Origin: Chlorobium sp.
GTDB lineage: Bacteria; Bacteroidota; Chlorobiia; Chlorobiales; Chlorobiaceae
NCBI GenBank assembly: GCA_005843805.1
Contig: SZXY01000142.1
Coordinates: 1 to 35,786, forward strand
Reading direction: 5' to 3'
DNA length: 35,786 nucleotides
Shown here: positions 7,929-17,120 of the stretch, piece after piece
Numbering within the stretch: position 1 is the stretch's first letter
How the letters are laid out: the number at the start of each line of letters is the position of its first letter
Made by a program: the position numbers and the translations under genes
The notes under the pieces: generated by a model
Databases searched by the model: none
Told to the model about the DNA's origin: nothing
Seen by the model: the letters and a program-made list of their open reading frames with translations, nothing else

Positions 7929-8291
7929 TTAAACCGTGTCTTTTTTTACCGTCCCGGAAGCTCCGTTACCATTGGCGGCTTCCCGGCGCTGCCGCAACTC
8001 TTCTTCATCGATCTGGAACCGACCATCCTTCTGAATGACCGGAATCTTTGATATCACATCCCTGAGATGACGCTGGGCCTCCTGTTGCTGCTGTTTGAGT
8101 TTTTCAAGCTCATCACCATACAAGCCGACAGGATTATCCTTGTCGATCAGAGAATCTTTAAATGACTCTATTTGCAGGTTCTGCTCTTTTTTCATATAAC
8201 CCACAAACTTTCTGAGTAAAAAAATAAATAAAAAAAAGACCAGAAGGGAAAAAACCAGAATGATTACCCAGCTCATGGAATCAGAATTCAT
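7929..8291 (-). CDS. Small membrane-anchored coiled-coil protein of unknown function
   Basis: The 120-residue protein has an N-terminal transmembrane helix at about residues 8-27 (WVIILVFSLLVFFLFIFLL) followed by a basic junction (RKFVGYMKK). A predicted coiled-coil, rich in Gln, Glu and Lys, is centred on residues 60-80 (DELEKLKQQQQEAQRHL). The C-terminus is low-complexity. I do not recognise a family. Its gene precedes the flippase on the same strand, suggesting a common transcript and possibly an accessory role in polysaccharide export or envelope organisation; the evidence is positional only. Confidence 0.7.
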   Translation of the reverse strand: MNSDSMSWVIILVFSLLVFFLFIFLLRKFVGYMKKEQNLQIESFKDSLIDKDNPVGLYGDELEKLKQQQQEAQRHLRDVISKIPVIQKDGRFQIDEEELRQRREAANGNGASGTVKKDTV

Positions 8292-8412
8292 ATCGACAGC
8301 TTTATGATTAGCAAAGCAAATAGTAATTATGCAATTTAGCCGATATTCGAGTTTATAAAAACAGGAAGCGGTTATCTTTTCTTCATTAAAGCATCTATTC
8401 TGTCAGGAGACT

Positions 8413-9393
8413 ATGAACCAAGCAGCCCGAAACCGGGAAATTACTACAACCGGAAAAACAATTCTTGAACAGGAAGCACAGGCAATTCAGTCGATAGCGG
8501 AACGGCTTGATGAAAGTTTTTCGGGTGCAGTGGAACTATTGAGATCATGCAAAGGGAAAATCATCATCTCCGGCATGGGCAAATCAGGTATCATCGGCCA
8601 GAAAATTGCGGCCACCATGGCCTCAACTGGTTCAACCGCCTTGTTTCTGCACCCTGCAGATGCGGCTCATGGTGACCTTGGCGTTGTCGGTCATGACGAC
8701 GTTGTTATCTGCCTTTCAAAAAGCGGGACAACGGAAGAGTTAAACTTTATTATACCGGCACTCCGCCAAATCGGGGTATCGATCATTGCAATGACCGGCA
8801 ACAGCCGCTCTTTTCTTGCCCTGAACGCCGACATCACGCTCGATACCGGAATAGAACAGGAGGCTTGCCCTTACGATCTTGCGCCGACCACCTCAACAAC
8901 CGCAATGCTGGCCATGGGAGACGCCCTTGCGATTTGCCTGATGCAAGAGAAGAATTTTACGCAGAGGGATTTTGCTCTCACCCATCCCAAAGGCTCTCTC
9001 GGACGACGGCTGACCCTGAAGGTGTCAGATATCATGGCAAAGGAAAATGCAGTGCCTCTCGTAACCGAACACGCCTCGGTTACCGATCTTATCCTTGAAA
9101 TGACCTCAAAACGATATGGAGTGAGCGCTGTTGTCAATGATGATGGAATACTCTGCGGAATATTTACCGATGGAGACCTGCGCCGTCTGGTTCAGAGCGG
9201 TAACGACTTCATCAACCTCACGGCAGGTTCAGTCATGACAGCAAACCCAAAAACCGTCACGACCAGCACCCTGGCCAAAGAGTGTCTTGATATCCTTGAA
9301 ACCTACCGGATAACCCAACTGCTTGTCTGCGACAGTGAGCAGCATCCGGTTGGACTGGTGCATATTCATGACCTGATCACACTGGGGCTGTAG
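8413..9393 (+). CDS. kdsD: Arabinose-5-phosphate isomerase KdsD (KpsF/GutQ family)
   Basis: The enzyme converts ribulose 5-phosphate to arabinose 5-phosphate, the first step toward Kdo for the LPS inner core. The 326-residue protein has an N-terminal SIS sugar-isomerase domain (about 35-185) with GMGKSGIIGQKIAATMAS (54-71), His80 and His86 in LHPADAAHGDLG, and CLSKSGTTEE. Two CBS domains follow (about 205-326), including VSDIMAKENAVPLV and GIFTDGDLRR. This is the normal SIS-CBS-CBS layout and length. An AGGAG at 8406-8410 lies just before ATG 8413, supporting the start. It is convergent with sucD, and the two are separated by a strong hairpin. Confidence 0.95.
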   Translation: MNQAARNREITTTGKTILEQEAQAIQSIAERLDESFSGAVELLRSCKGKIIISGMGKSGIIGQKIAATMASTGSTALFLHPADAAHGDLGVVGHDDVVICLSKSGTTEELNFIIPALRQIGVSIIAMTGNSRSFLALNADITLDTGIEQEACPYDLAPTTSTTAMLAMGDALAICLMQEKNFTQRDFALTHPKGSLGRRLTLKVSDIMAKENAVPLVTEHASVTDLILEMTSKRYGVSAVVNDDGILCGIFTDGDLRRLVQSGNDFINLTAGSVMTANPKTVTTSTLAKECLDILETYRITQLLVCDSEQHPVGLVHIHDLITLGL

Positions 9394-9412
9394 AAGAGGA
9401 ATTGGAATTGGT

Positions 9413-9456
9413 GGAACAGGAGTTATAAGACTCATGGGACTTATAACTCCTGTTCC
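9413..9456. terminator. Strong bidirectional hairpin between convergent kdsD and sucD
   Basis: A 17-base perfect stem (GGAACAGGAGTTATAAG at 9413-9429 with CTTATAACTCCTGTTCC at 9440-9456) has a 10-base loop, ACTCATGGGA. It lies 20 bases after the kdsD stop and 17 bases before the sucD stop, so it can end transcripts from both sides. The plus-strand side is followed by a T-rich stretch (ATTTTCTTCC). Its inner units resemble the short TTATAAG/ATGGGACTTAT repeats seen between genes in several bacteria, so it may also be a dispersed repeat copy; that is from memory. Confidence 0.8.
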
Positions 9457-9473
9457 TGCAATTTTCTTCCTGT

Positions 9474-10373
9474 TTATCTGCCAAGCGCCTTGAGCATGGC
9501 TTCGCCGATATCTGCGGGGCTTTCTACAACATGAATGCCTGCCGCTTCCATCGCTTTAATCTTGTCTTCTGCAGTACCTTTACCACCGGATACAATAGCA
9601 CCAGCATGACCCATTCTGCGGCCTGGAGGCGCTGTACGACCTGCAATAAAACCAATGACAGGTTTTTTGAAATACTTCTTGATGTACTCTGCAGCCTCTT
9701 CCTCGGCACTGCCACCGATTTCACCGATCATCACAAGCCCTTCTGTCTCATCATCCTTGGCAAAAAGTTTGATTGCATCAATAAAACGGGTACCGATAAT
9801 CGGATCACCACCAATACCAATACAGGTTGACTGACCGAGTCCTACATTGGTGAGCTGGTGCACAGCTTCATAGGTGAGGGTTCCACTGCGGGAGACAACT
9901 CCGATAGAGCCTTTTTTATGAATAAAACCGGGCATAATGCCGACTTTGGCTTCACCAGGAGTAATAACGCCTGGACAATTCGGTCCAACAAGAACAGCAC
10001 CTTTTGCCTTGACAAAGGCATAGGCTTTCATCATATCGTTGACCGGAATGCCTTCGGTAATGCAGATAATCACTTTCAGTCCGGCATTGGCAGCTTCCAT
10101 AATGGCATCGGCAGCAAAGGGAGCTGGAACGAAAATAACCGTAACGTTCGCTTCCGCCTTGTCGACAGCTTCCTGTACGGTGTTGAATACCGGTACCGGT
10201 CTGCAAAACTTGTCCTTGTCGTTACCATTATAGAGCACTCCACCTTTTCCGGGAGTGACTCCGGCAACCACATTGGTTCCGTATTCGAGAATCTGGGAAG
10301 TATGAAAAGTCCCTTCCCCGCCGGTAATCCCCTGCACAAGCAGGCGGGTATCCTTGTTGACTAATACACTCAT
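9474..10373 (-). CDS. sucD: Succinyl-CoA synthetase alpha subunit (ADP/GDP-forming)
   Basis: The alpha subunit binds CoA and carries the phosphohistidine of succinyl-CoA synthetase. In organisms using the reverse TCA cycle the enzyme runs in the succinate-activating direction. The 299-residue protein has the CoA-binding start [17 protein letters not shown] (11-27), the central [13 protein letters not shown] (129-141) and the active-site [12 protein letters not shown] with His256. The length is normal. The ATG at 10373 gives a standard N-terminus, although only weak ribosome-site sequence precedes it. The beta subunit (sucC) is not adjacent in this window: the upstream gene is gatA, same strand, 45 bases away, which is an unusual neighbour. 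Confidence 0.94.
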   Translation of the reverse strand: MSVLVNKDTRLLVQGITGGEGTFHTSQILEYGTNVVAGVTPGKGGVLYNGNDKDKFCRPVPVFNTVQEAVDKAEANVTVIFVPAPFAADAIMEAANAGLKVIICITEGIPVNDMMKAYAFVKAKGAVLVGPNCPGVITPGEAKVGIMPGFIHKKGSIGVVSRSGTLTYEAVHQLTNVGLGQSTCIGIGGDPIIGTRFIDAIKLFAKDDETEGLVMIGEIGGSAEEEAAEYIKKYFKKPVIGFIAGRTAPPGRRMGHAGAIVSGGKGTAEDKIKAMEAAGIHVVESPADIGEAMLKALGR

Positions 10374-10418
10374 ATTGCCGTATTATTATTAATGGTTACT
10401 AAATACTCCCCTCGATCA

Positions 10419-11846
10419 TTATAGTGAACGCTGCATAAGCCGGGCTATGCCAAGCAGTTTTCCTTCCTCAAAAAAGTTACAGATAAGATGCATTCCGACA
10501 GGCAGGTTCAGGCTGTCCAACCCGACAGGCACACTGATGGCTGGCATACCGACAATACTGGCGGGAACAGTGAAAACGTCAGCAAGATACATTTCAAGAG
10601 GATCCCCGGTTTTGTCACCAATACCAAATGGAGGATAGGGTGATGTTGGCCCGGCTATGACATCGACTTTTTCGAGCGCTTCCCGATACCTGTCCTGAAA
10701 CACCCGTCTGACCTGCTGAGCCTTTTTATAGTAGGTATCATAATAACCTGCAGACAAAACATAGGTACCAAGCATGATCCTGCGTTTGACCTCCCTGCCG
10801 AAACCTTCTGTCCTTGAATTCACATACATTGCAGAGAGATCTTCTGAATGTTTCGAACGATAACCATACCTCGCACCATCAAAACGGGCAAGATTGGATG
10901 AAGCTTCCGCAGTGACAAGAATATAGTAAGCTGCAATGGCATAATCACTCTCAGGAAGCGTGATATCGACAAGTTCCGCTCCCCTGTCACGAAGTTCCTG
11001 AAGTTTTCCCTTCACGATACAGGCAACATCCGCATTAAGAGTCTCGGGGAAAAACGACTTTGGAACACCAATCCTCAGTCCCTCAACCGAAACATTCGCC
11101 ATTTCCGATCCATAATCCGGCACGTCATGCAAGGATGAGGTAGCATCACGTCCATCCTTGCCTGCCATAACACCAAGAACAAGAGATGCATCATCACAGT
11201 TGCGGGCAAGAACACCGATCTGATCGAATGAAGAAGCAAAGGCCACAAGTCCAAAACGGGAAATCCTTCCGTAGGTGGGCTTCAAACCAACAATATCACA
11301 GAAGCCGGCTGGCTGGCGAACAGAACCGCCTGTATCCGAACCGAGAGCAACCATGGCAAGACCAGCAGCAACTGCTGCCGCCGAACCACCTGAACTGCCA
11401 CCAGGTACCCTGTTTTTATCAAAGGGATTGGGAACATTGCCAAATGCCGAATTTTCATTCGAACTGCCCATGGCAAACTCATCCATGTTGGTTTTTCCCA
11501 AAAAAACGGCATCTTCCTCTGCAAGCCTCTGAACAACAGTGGCATCATAGACACTTTCGTAATTCTCGAGGATTTTTGACGCACAAGTAAGCCGACCTCC
11601 TTTTATGGCAATATTATCCTTGATTGCCATCGGCATTCCGAAAAGTCTTCCGGGAGTACCCCCTTCCTGGAGTTTCCGGTCAAGAGCTTTTGCCCGTTCC
11701 AGAGCAGCGTCATGAAAAACCGTTATATAGATGTTATCTTCTCGGTGATGATCGATACGTTCCAGATAAAAACGTATGACCTCTTCACAAGTTATCGAAT
11801 GGGAGAGAAGCCTGGAGCGAAGATCTTCGTAACTACTTAATTGCAC
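10419..11846 (-). CDS. gatA: Glutamyl-tRNA(Gln)/aspartyl-tRNA(Asn) amidotransferase subunit A
   Basis: GatA releases ammonia from glutamine for the GatCAB complex, which converts misacylated Glu-tRNA(Gln) (and Asp-tRNA(Asn)) to the correct aminoacyl-tRNA. The 475-residue protein is an amidase-signature enzyme. Lys76 (MAIKDN), Ser151 (PGGSSGGSA) and Ser175 ([12 protein letters not shown]) form the Ser-cisSer-Lys triad. The start is GTG at 11846, giving the standard family beginning, with no clear ribosome site upstream. gatB and gatC are not in the window, so the complex is encoded at separate loci. It is divergent from uppS, and the 225-base gap must hold both promoters. Confidence 0.96.
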   Translation of the reverse strand: MQLSSYEDLRSRLLSHSITCEEVIRFYLERIDHHREDNIYITVFHDAALERAKALDRKLQEGGTPGRLFGMPMAIKDNIAIKGGRLTCASKILENYESVYDATVVQRLAEEDAVFLGKTNMDEFAMGSSNENSAFGNVPNPFDKNRVPGGSSGGSAAAVAAGLAMVALGSDTGGSVRQPAGFCDIVGLKPTYGRISRFGLVAFASSFDQIGVLARNCDDASLVLGVMAGKDGRDATSSLHDVPDYGSEMANVSVEGLRIGVPKSFFPETLNADVACIVKGKLQELRDRGAELVDITLPESDYAIAAYYILVTAEASSNLARFDGARYGYRSKHSEDLSAMYVNSRTEGFGREVKRRIMLGTYVLSAGYYDTYYKKAQQVRRVFQDRYREALEKVDVIAGPTSPYPPFGIGDKTGDPLEMYLADVFTVPASIVGMPAISVPVGLDSLNLPVGMHLICNFFEEGKLLGIARLMQRSL

Positions 11847-11955
11847 GTTAATTGTGAATTATTTTAAATGTAAAATGCCCGAAAAATGATGCATCTGATG
11901 TTCAAGAAAAAAATACCCGGCAAGAGGGCAGGATTTCCGTTCTGTGTAAAGTTTG

Positions 11956-11961
11956 TATAAT
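11956..11961 (+). promoter_or_regulatory. Possible -10 element for uppS-bamA
   Basis: A consensus TATAAT lies 110 bases upstream of the uppS ATG in the gatA-uppS divergent gap. No good -35 hexamer is found 16-18 bases before it, so this is only a weak promoter candidate. Confidence 0.25.
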
Positions 11962-12071
11962 AAGAAATAACTGCATATTATTCAATTCGGGGGTTTTTTA
12001 TAGTCCGCAGAAAGTATGCATGCAATTATGTTCATGACTGCCCGTCAGGCGATAAGGAGTAAACAGGATTT

Positions 12072-12920
12072 ATGGCACTCATCAAAACAATGGACCTTTC
12101 ACCAACGCTTAACCCCCACTGGTTTTTTTCGGACACCGATGCTGAAGATAAAAGAATACAGGCCGAACTGACAACATCATGCCAGGTTCCACAGCATATT
12201 GCCGTGATCATGGATGGTAACGGACGTTGGGCAAGGTTAAAGGGGAAAACAAGAATCGAGGGGCATGTTGCGGGAGTTGAGTCAGTCAGGGATGTAGTTG
12301 AAGCCTCTTCCCAGATCGGCGTCAAATATCTTACTCTTTTTACTTTTTCGACTGAAAACTGGAAGCGACCTGAAAAAGAGGTCTCGGCACTGATGCAACT
12401 CCTTATAAGGGTTATCGGTCGGGAAACCCGCAAGCTTCATGACAACAACATCCGCCTCAATGTCATCGGCAACATAAATCTTCTTCCGGATAAAGTCCGT
12501 GCCGTTATGCAGGAAACCATGGAGCTCACCAAGAATAACAGCAAGCTCATGTTGAACATTGCGCTCAGTTACAGCGGTCAATGGGATATTGTACAAGCTT
12601 GCCAGGCCATTGGATTTGACATCCGGGCAGGACTGGTAAAGCCGGAAGCGGTTGATGAACAGCTTTTCGCTTCATACCTTTCTACAGCTTCCATGCCCGA
12701 TCCCGAACTCCTGATCCGAACAAGCGGAGAGTTCCGTATCAGTAATTTCATGCTTTGGCAAAGCGCATATTCAGAAATCTTCATAACAAACACCTACTGG
12801 CCTGATTTTCGCCGCTCTCAGCTCTATGATGCCATAAGAGAATTTCAAAGCAGAGAAAGACGATTTGGACAAACAAGCGACCAGATTCAGACAAAAAACA
12901 GTGCAGCCAGCAAGCTTTAA
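12072..12920 (+). CDS. uppS: Isoprenyl transferase (undecaprenyl diphosphate synthase)
   Basis: The cis-prenyltransferase elongates farnesyl diphosphate with isopentenyl diphosphate to make the C55 lipid carrier for peptidoglycan and LPS sugar export. The 282-residue protein shows the family motifs IAVIMDGNGRWA (catalytic Asp48), RIEGHVAGVES, LTLFTFSTENWKRP, and near the end LLIRTSGEFRISNFMLWQ and EIFITNTYWPDF. It has an N-terminal extension of roughly 20 residues compared with the Escherichia coli enzyme. An AAGGAG at 12054-12059 precedes ATG 12072. bamA follows at 22 bases on the same strand, and the uppS-bamA pairing is a common one in envelope operons. Confidence 0.95.
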   Translation: MALIKTMDLSPTLNPHWFFSDTDAEDKRIQAELTTSCQVPQHIAVIMDGNGRWARLKGKTRIEGHVAGVESVRDVVEASSQIGVKYLTLFTFSTENWKRPEKEVSALMQLLIRVIGRETRKLHDNNIRLNVIGNINLLPDKVRAVMQETMELTKNNSKLMLNIALSYSGQWDIVQACQAIGFDIRAGLVKPEAVDEQLFASYLSTASMPDPELLIRTSGEFRISNFMLWQSAYSEIFITNTYWPDFRRSQLYDAIREFQSRERRFGQTSDQIQTKNSAASKL

Positions 12921-12942
12921 CCCGATTGATTCCAGAAATTTC

Positions 12943-15444
12943 ATGAAAAACACGCAAAAACTGATCTTATTAGTTCTGGTTGCTCTTGTCTTCAATGCTG
13001 CGGAAAATCCCGTTGAAGCCAAAACCCAAAAACTCAAACAACCTGTAGTGACAGAAGTGGCTAAAAGCACTGAAGCCATAAAAGAACTCTACACTGTCAC
13101 ATCAATATCTTTCAGCGGTCTTGAGACTTTGAACGAAACGGAATTGGCACACAGTCTTCCTCTCAAGGCAATGGACCGTATCACAATCCCTGGAACGGAA
13201 CTGTCGGGAGCAATGCAATACCTCTGGCAACTCCACCTTTTCAGCGATATCAAGGTTGAAAAAACTGATCTCGGTCAAAATAACATCGCCCTCAAATTCA
13301 TTGTCAATGAACTCCCGGTACTTGACAAGGTTATGTTTGAAGGCAACAAGAAATTTGACAGTGATGAACTCAAAAAAACAGCCAACCTTGTAATTGGCAA
13401 GAAAGTCAACGAGCAGGATCTGCTTACTGCCTCCAATAAATTGGAAAAGCTCTACTCTTCAAAGGGTTATATGTCGGCTACCGCACAATTTCATCGGCAG
13501 CAAACAGGAAAAAATCATGTAAATGCAATTTTCACGATAACTGAAGGAACAAAGGTATCAATTGAAAAAATAACCTTTCACGGCAACAATGCCTTCAGCC
13601 AGAAAAATCTGAGAGGGGTTTTCAAAGAAACCAATCAAAACTCATGGTGGCGCAAAATTTTCGGCACCCCCAAGCTTGACACAGAAAAATTCAACGAAGA
13701 CAAAAACCTGCTTGTTGAATTTTACCGGAACAACGGCTACCGTGACGCACGGGTTTTACGTGATTCGATCAGCTACACCAGTGACAAAAAAGGCCTCTTT
13801 ATTGATATCTATCTTGAGGAAGGCCTGAAATACCATGTCAGAAATATCAGTTGGGCTGGTAATTCAAAAGATTTTGCCACAACGGAAATCCTCAATAATA
13901 CCTTCAACATAAAAAAAGGGGATATCTACAATGCCAAACTGATCCAGGATCGACTGAACTTCTCACAGGACAACGCCGATATCAGTTCGCTCTATCTCGA
14001 TCGCGGCTATCTCTCCTTCAGAGTTAAACTCGAAGAACAAATCATCAAACCCGATCAGGTCGATCTGAATATCTCCCTTACGGAAGGCGAGCAATTCCAG
14101 TTGAATACCATCAATATCAAAGGCAATACCAAAACAAAAGATCACGTCATCCGCCGTGAACTCCACACAATTCCGGGAGACATGTTCAGTCGGCAAAACG
14201 TCGTACGCAGCATCAGGGAACTCAGCATGCTCAACTACTTCGATCCGGAACAGATTACACCCGATATCCAGACAAACCCTGAACACAACACGGTTGACCT
14301 GACCTATCATGTCACCGAAAAACAGACCGATACATTCAATGCTTCAGTCGGCTACAGCGGAACCGGTTTCACCGGAGCGCTTGGTGTCACCTTCAACAAC
14401 TTTTCACTGAAGGATATCTTCAATCGAGAAGCTTACAAACCCCTGCCACACGGTGACGGCCAGAAACTTGGCGTGCAATGGCAATTCGGCAGCAGTAACT
14501 ACAACACCATCAGCCTCAACTTTACTGAACCATGGGCATTCGGTGGACCAACAGCCGTGGGATTTTCAGCCTTCAAGACTCACAGCGCATACGACTACAC
14601 AAATAATTCCATAGACGATCCAACCGTTATCGACCAATACGGCACAACCCTCTCCGTCGGAAGACGTCTGACCTGGCCTGATGACTACTGCTATGTCAAC
14701 TGGAAACTGAAATACCTCAACAGCAAAGGAGGCTTCCTGAGCTTTATTCAGGCACCAACCAACGCGCCAAACAAGGCCGACGAATATTCGATAACTCAAA
14801 CCATTGGCCGTAACAGCATCGACAGCCCGATCTATCCACGAAGAGGCAGCAAAAACTCCTTAACAGCTGAACTGGCTGGCGGACCACTTCCCGGCACGGT
14901 TGATTTCTACAAGTTCATTGGAACATCAAGCTGGTTTTTCCCGATATCGAGAAACCTTGTCTGGAATATTTCAACGCAGCACGGCTATCTGGCGACCTTT
15001 ACCAGCAGCGACTATATCCCCTACACCGAGTACTTCTACATGGGAGGCAGTGGAATGTCAACTCTGGCATCCGTACCTCTTAGAGGATATGATGACCGGA
15101 GTCTTGGCGAAAAGTTAGACCCAAGCAGTGCCACATCTGACCTGTATGCGGGCAGGATATACTCGAAGTTCACTTCGGAGCTGCGCTATCCCCTAACCAT
15201 GTCACAATCCGTCAGCATTTACGGACTTGCTTTTGTTGAAGCTGGCAATCTCTGGAAAAATACCCAGTCAGTAAATTTCTCGGACCTGAAAAAATCAGCC
15301 GGCCTTGGCCTTCGCCTCTATCTGCCTATTATCGGTCAGATCGGACTTGATTACGGCTATGGATTCAATGCCGTTCCAAGTCTTCCTGCAAAGAAAAAGC
15401 AGGGATGGGGCTTCACATTCAGCTTCGGCACGGCGAACGAGTAA
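12943..15444 (+). CDS. bamA: Outer-membrane protein assembly factor BamA
   Basis: BamA folds and inserts beta-barrel proteins into the outer membrane. ATG 12943 is chosen because it starts a signal peptide (MKNTQKLILLVLVALVF..., cleavage after about VEA). An in-frame start at 12865 would overlap uppS and hide the signal. The 833-residue product has five POTRA-type repeats over about residues 50-400 (for example VDKVMFEGNKKFDSDELKK-like and INIKGNTKTKDHVIRREL units). A 16-strand barrel domain runs to the C-terminus, with the loop-6 motif LRGY in VPLRGYDDRSLG. The C-terminus ends FSFGTANE rather than with a terminal aromatic residue. Confidence 0.95.
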   Translation: MKNTQKLILLVLVALVFNAAENPVEAKTQKLKQPVVTEVAKSTEAIKELYTVTSISFSGLETLNETELAHSLPLKAMDRITIPGTELSGAMQYLWQLHLFSDIKVEKTDLGQNNIALKFIVNELPVLDKVMFEGNKKFDSDELKKTANLVIGKKVNEQDLLTASNKLEKLYSSKGYMSATAQFHRQQTGKNHVNAIFTITEGTKVSIEKITFHGNNAFSQKNLRGVFKETNQNSWWRKIFGTPKLDTEKFNEDKNLLVEFYRNNGYRDARVLRDSISYTSDKKGLFIDIYLEEGLKYHVRNISWAGNSKDFATTEILNNTFNIKKGDIYNAKLIQDRLNFSQDNADISSLYLDRGYLSFRVKLEEQIIKPDQVDLNISLTEGEQFQLNTINIKGNTKTKDHVIRRELHTIPGDMFSRQNVVRSIRELSMLNYFDPEQITPDIQTNPEHNTVDLTYHVTEKQTDTFNASVGYSGTGFTGALGVTFNNFSLKDIFNREAYKPLPHGDGQKLGVQWQFGSSNYNTISLNFTEPWAFGGPTAVGFSAFKTHSAYDYTNNSIDDPTVIDQYGTTLSVGRRLTWPDDYCYVNWKLKYLNSKGGFLSFIQAPTNAPNKADEYSITQTIGRNSIDSPIYPRRGSKNSLTAELAGGPLPGTVDFYKFIGTSSWFFPISRNLVWNISTQHGYLATFTSSDYIPYTEYFYMGGSGMSTLASVPLRGYDDRSLGEKLDPSSATSDLYAGRIYSKFTSELRYPLTMSQSVSIYGLAFVEAGNLWKNTQSVNFSDLKKSAGLGLRLYLPIIGQIGLDYGYGFNAVPSLPAKKKQGWGFTFSFGTANE

Positions 15445-16172
15445 ATCCGGGAAAAAGGCAACAACTGCTTTCACTTGATAATTTTACCGGTAAGAACGTT
15501 TTGACACTGGTGACGCACTCCTGAGTGTGTCGCCAGACAAAATTCCTCGAAAACACAGGGGTGTTCTCATCGACAACAATAGTTACCATCCCGAAGCGAC
15601 ACAGGCAGTGAACAAATTCCTCTCTTCTATAACTGCAAAGATGAATGAGTACCAAAGCATTCCAGCCACTACTATCGTAACTCCCCTTCCATCTGATTGC
15701 TCTTAACGATCTCAACATGTTCAGATAATACGCCTGCACCCTGTATGAACAAGGCGAACTGTAAACAATGTCTTAAACGCATTTCTTGTTCAGTAAAATC
15801 TGCACACCCTCACAATGAGCGCTGGCATTAGCGACTTAGCGCCCCAAGAGAGCTTGACTCTGCAAGCAATGCAAGTGTTGCAGCTCATACTCTTATCTCC
15901 CTCATCGTCTGAACAGCTCTGATTTTGTATTCTTATTTTGCAGCAAACTCTTTTATCTTGACCCATAAATTTTGTTTCCGTTGCTTCTTGTGCTTTCACA
16001 CTTTAAATTTTTTATCAACCAACACGATACACCTCATTAATACCGTTATTGGGGGTTCTTACATCCTGGAATAAGTCTCAAGTCCGAAAGAAGGGTCAAT
16101 CGGCAGAACCCTCTTCCGGGTAACGGGCTGGTTGAAAAAAATACTGACTGTATTTACCAAAAAAGTGACCAC
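15445..16172. other. Long intergenic region with no convincing gene
   Basis: This 728-base stretch lies between bamA and the sugar cluster. Small open frames exist on the minus strand (106 and 69 codons), but they show no recognisable domain, membrane pattern or ribosome site. The only clear structure is the hairpin at 15499-15542. The part from 15900 onward is T-rich, and the last 150 bases before 16173 should contain the promoter of the sugar cluster, though no consensus pair was convincing. The region may hold decayed gene remnants. Confidence 0.6.
15499..15542. terminator. Long imperfect hairpin after bamA
   Basis: CTGGTGACGCACTC (15507-15520) can pair with GAGTGTGTCGCCAG (15523-15536) over 13-14 positions with two G-U wobbles. 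Outer arms TTTTG (15499-15503) and CAAAA (15538-15542) extend the stem across a small internal loop. It lies about 55 bases after the bamA stop. No T run follows on the plus strand, so it may be a 3'-end stabiliser or a repeat rather than a classical terminator. Confidence 0.5.
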
Positions 16173-17120
16173 ATGAAAAGTGCCGTATTGTTGCTTGTTT
16201 TTAACCGGCCAGATTCTACTTCCCAGGTTTTCAATGCCATTCGGTCGGCAAAACCATCGCGCCTTTATGTCGCAGCAGATGGCCCTCGAGCCGATCGTGA
16301 CGGCGAACGGGAACTTTGCGAAAAAGTCCGGCAAATCGCTACGGCCGTCGATTGGCCTTGTGAACTTAAAACTTTGTTCCATAAGGAAAACCTCGGTTGC
16401 AATTCAGGCCCGGTTAAAGGAATCAGTTGGCTTTTTGAAAATGAAGAAGAAGGAATCATCCTGGAAGATGATATTATACCGCTGCCCAGTTTTTTTCTTT
16501 ATTGCGACGAATTACTGGAACGTTATCGTCACAACGAAAAAGTCGGTGTGGTGAGCGGTTGTAATCTGATTTCCAAACATTTTTCACCCTCTGACAGCTA
16601 CTTTTTTTCGCGATACAATCATGTTTGGGGTTGGGCAACATGGCGCAGGGCGTGGAAACTCTATGACGGCACCTTGCAAGCCTGGCCAGAATGGAGAGAC
16701 AACGGTGGCTTAAAGTCAATTTCAGGTGGCAGTAAACTGTTTGAGTATTCGTGGGGTAAAAGATTCGATCGAGCATGTCATGGAAAGATCGATTACTGGG
16801 ATTACCAATGGACATTTACCTGCTGGTACAACGGAATGCTCAGCACCCTGCCTGCTCATAACCAGACCCGTAACATAGGCTTCGGAACAGATGCTACCCA
16901 CACGAAAGGAGTGCCTGATTATGTCGAAGAATCAATCCCTGAGTCATTAACATTTCCCTTGCATCATCCGCCGTCTATTGAACGCTCTGTTGAAGCTGAT
17001 GAGTTGATTGATCGACGGGTTTTTGGAATGAATAACATGGCGAAAATCAAACTGGCAATACGCCAAACTCCTCTCTTGTTAGGAAGTCTTTTGCAACGCA
17101 CAAAAAAGATCCTGAAATAA
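16173..17120 (+). CDS. Nucleotide-sugar glycosyltransferase of the GT-A type
   Basis: The 315-residue protein starts with [22 protein letters not shown], the N-terminal strand and loop of GT-A-type transferases, followed by [15 protein letters not shown]. An acidic metal-binding site, EDDIIP (98-103), follows. The later segment [18 protein letters not shown] is typical of the HlpA-like sugar transferase group that acts on cell-surface glycans. The donor sugar cannot be read from sequence. ATG 16173 leads directly into the domain, with no strong ribosome site. Its stop codon overlaps the start of the next gene by one base (TAATG), so the two are translationally coupled. Confidence 0.85.
   Translation: MKSAVLLLVFNRPDSTSQVFNAIRSAKPSRLYVAADGPRADRDGERELCEKVRQIATAVDWPCELKTLFHKENLGCNSGPVKGISWLFENEEEGIILEDDIIPLPSFFLYCDELLERYRHNEKVGVVSGCNLISKHFSPSDSYFFSRYNHVWGWATWRRAWKLYDGTLQAWPEWRDNGGLKSISGGSKLFEYSWGKRFDRACHGKIDYWDYQWTFTCWYNGMLSTLPAHNQTRNIGFGTDATHTKGVPDYVEESIPESLTFPLHHPPSIERSVEADELIDRRVFGMNNMAKIKLAIRQTPLLLGSLLQRTKKILK

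Noticed and set aside
9858-10364. 168-codon plus-strand open frame
   Set aside because: It is antisense to sucD, whose phosphohistidine and CoA motifs are intact.
12865-12942. Extended BamA start overlapping uppS
   Set aside because: It would place 26 polar residues before a clear signal peptide; ATG 12943 fits better.
15419-15739. 106-codon minus-strand open frame after bamA
   Set aside because: No domain, ribosome site or membrane pattern, and it spans the hairpin at 15499-15542. It is noted only as possible remnant sequence.
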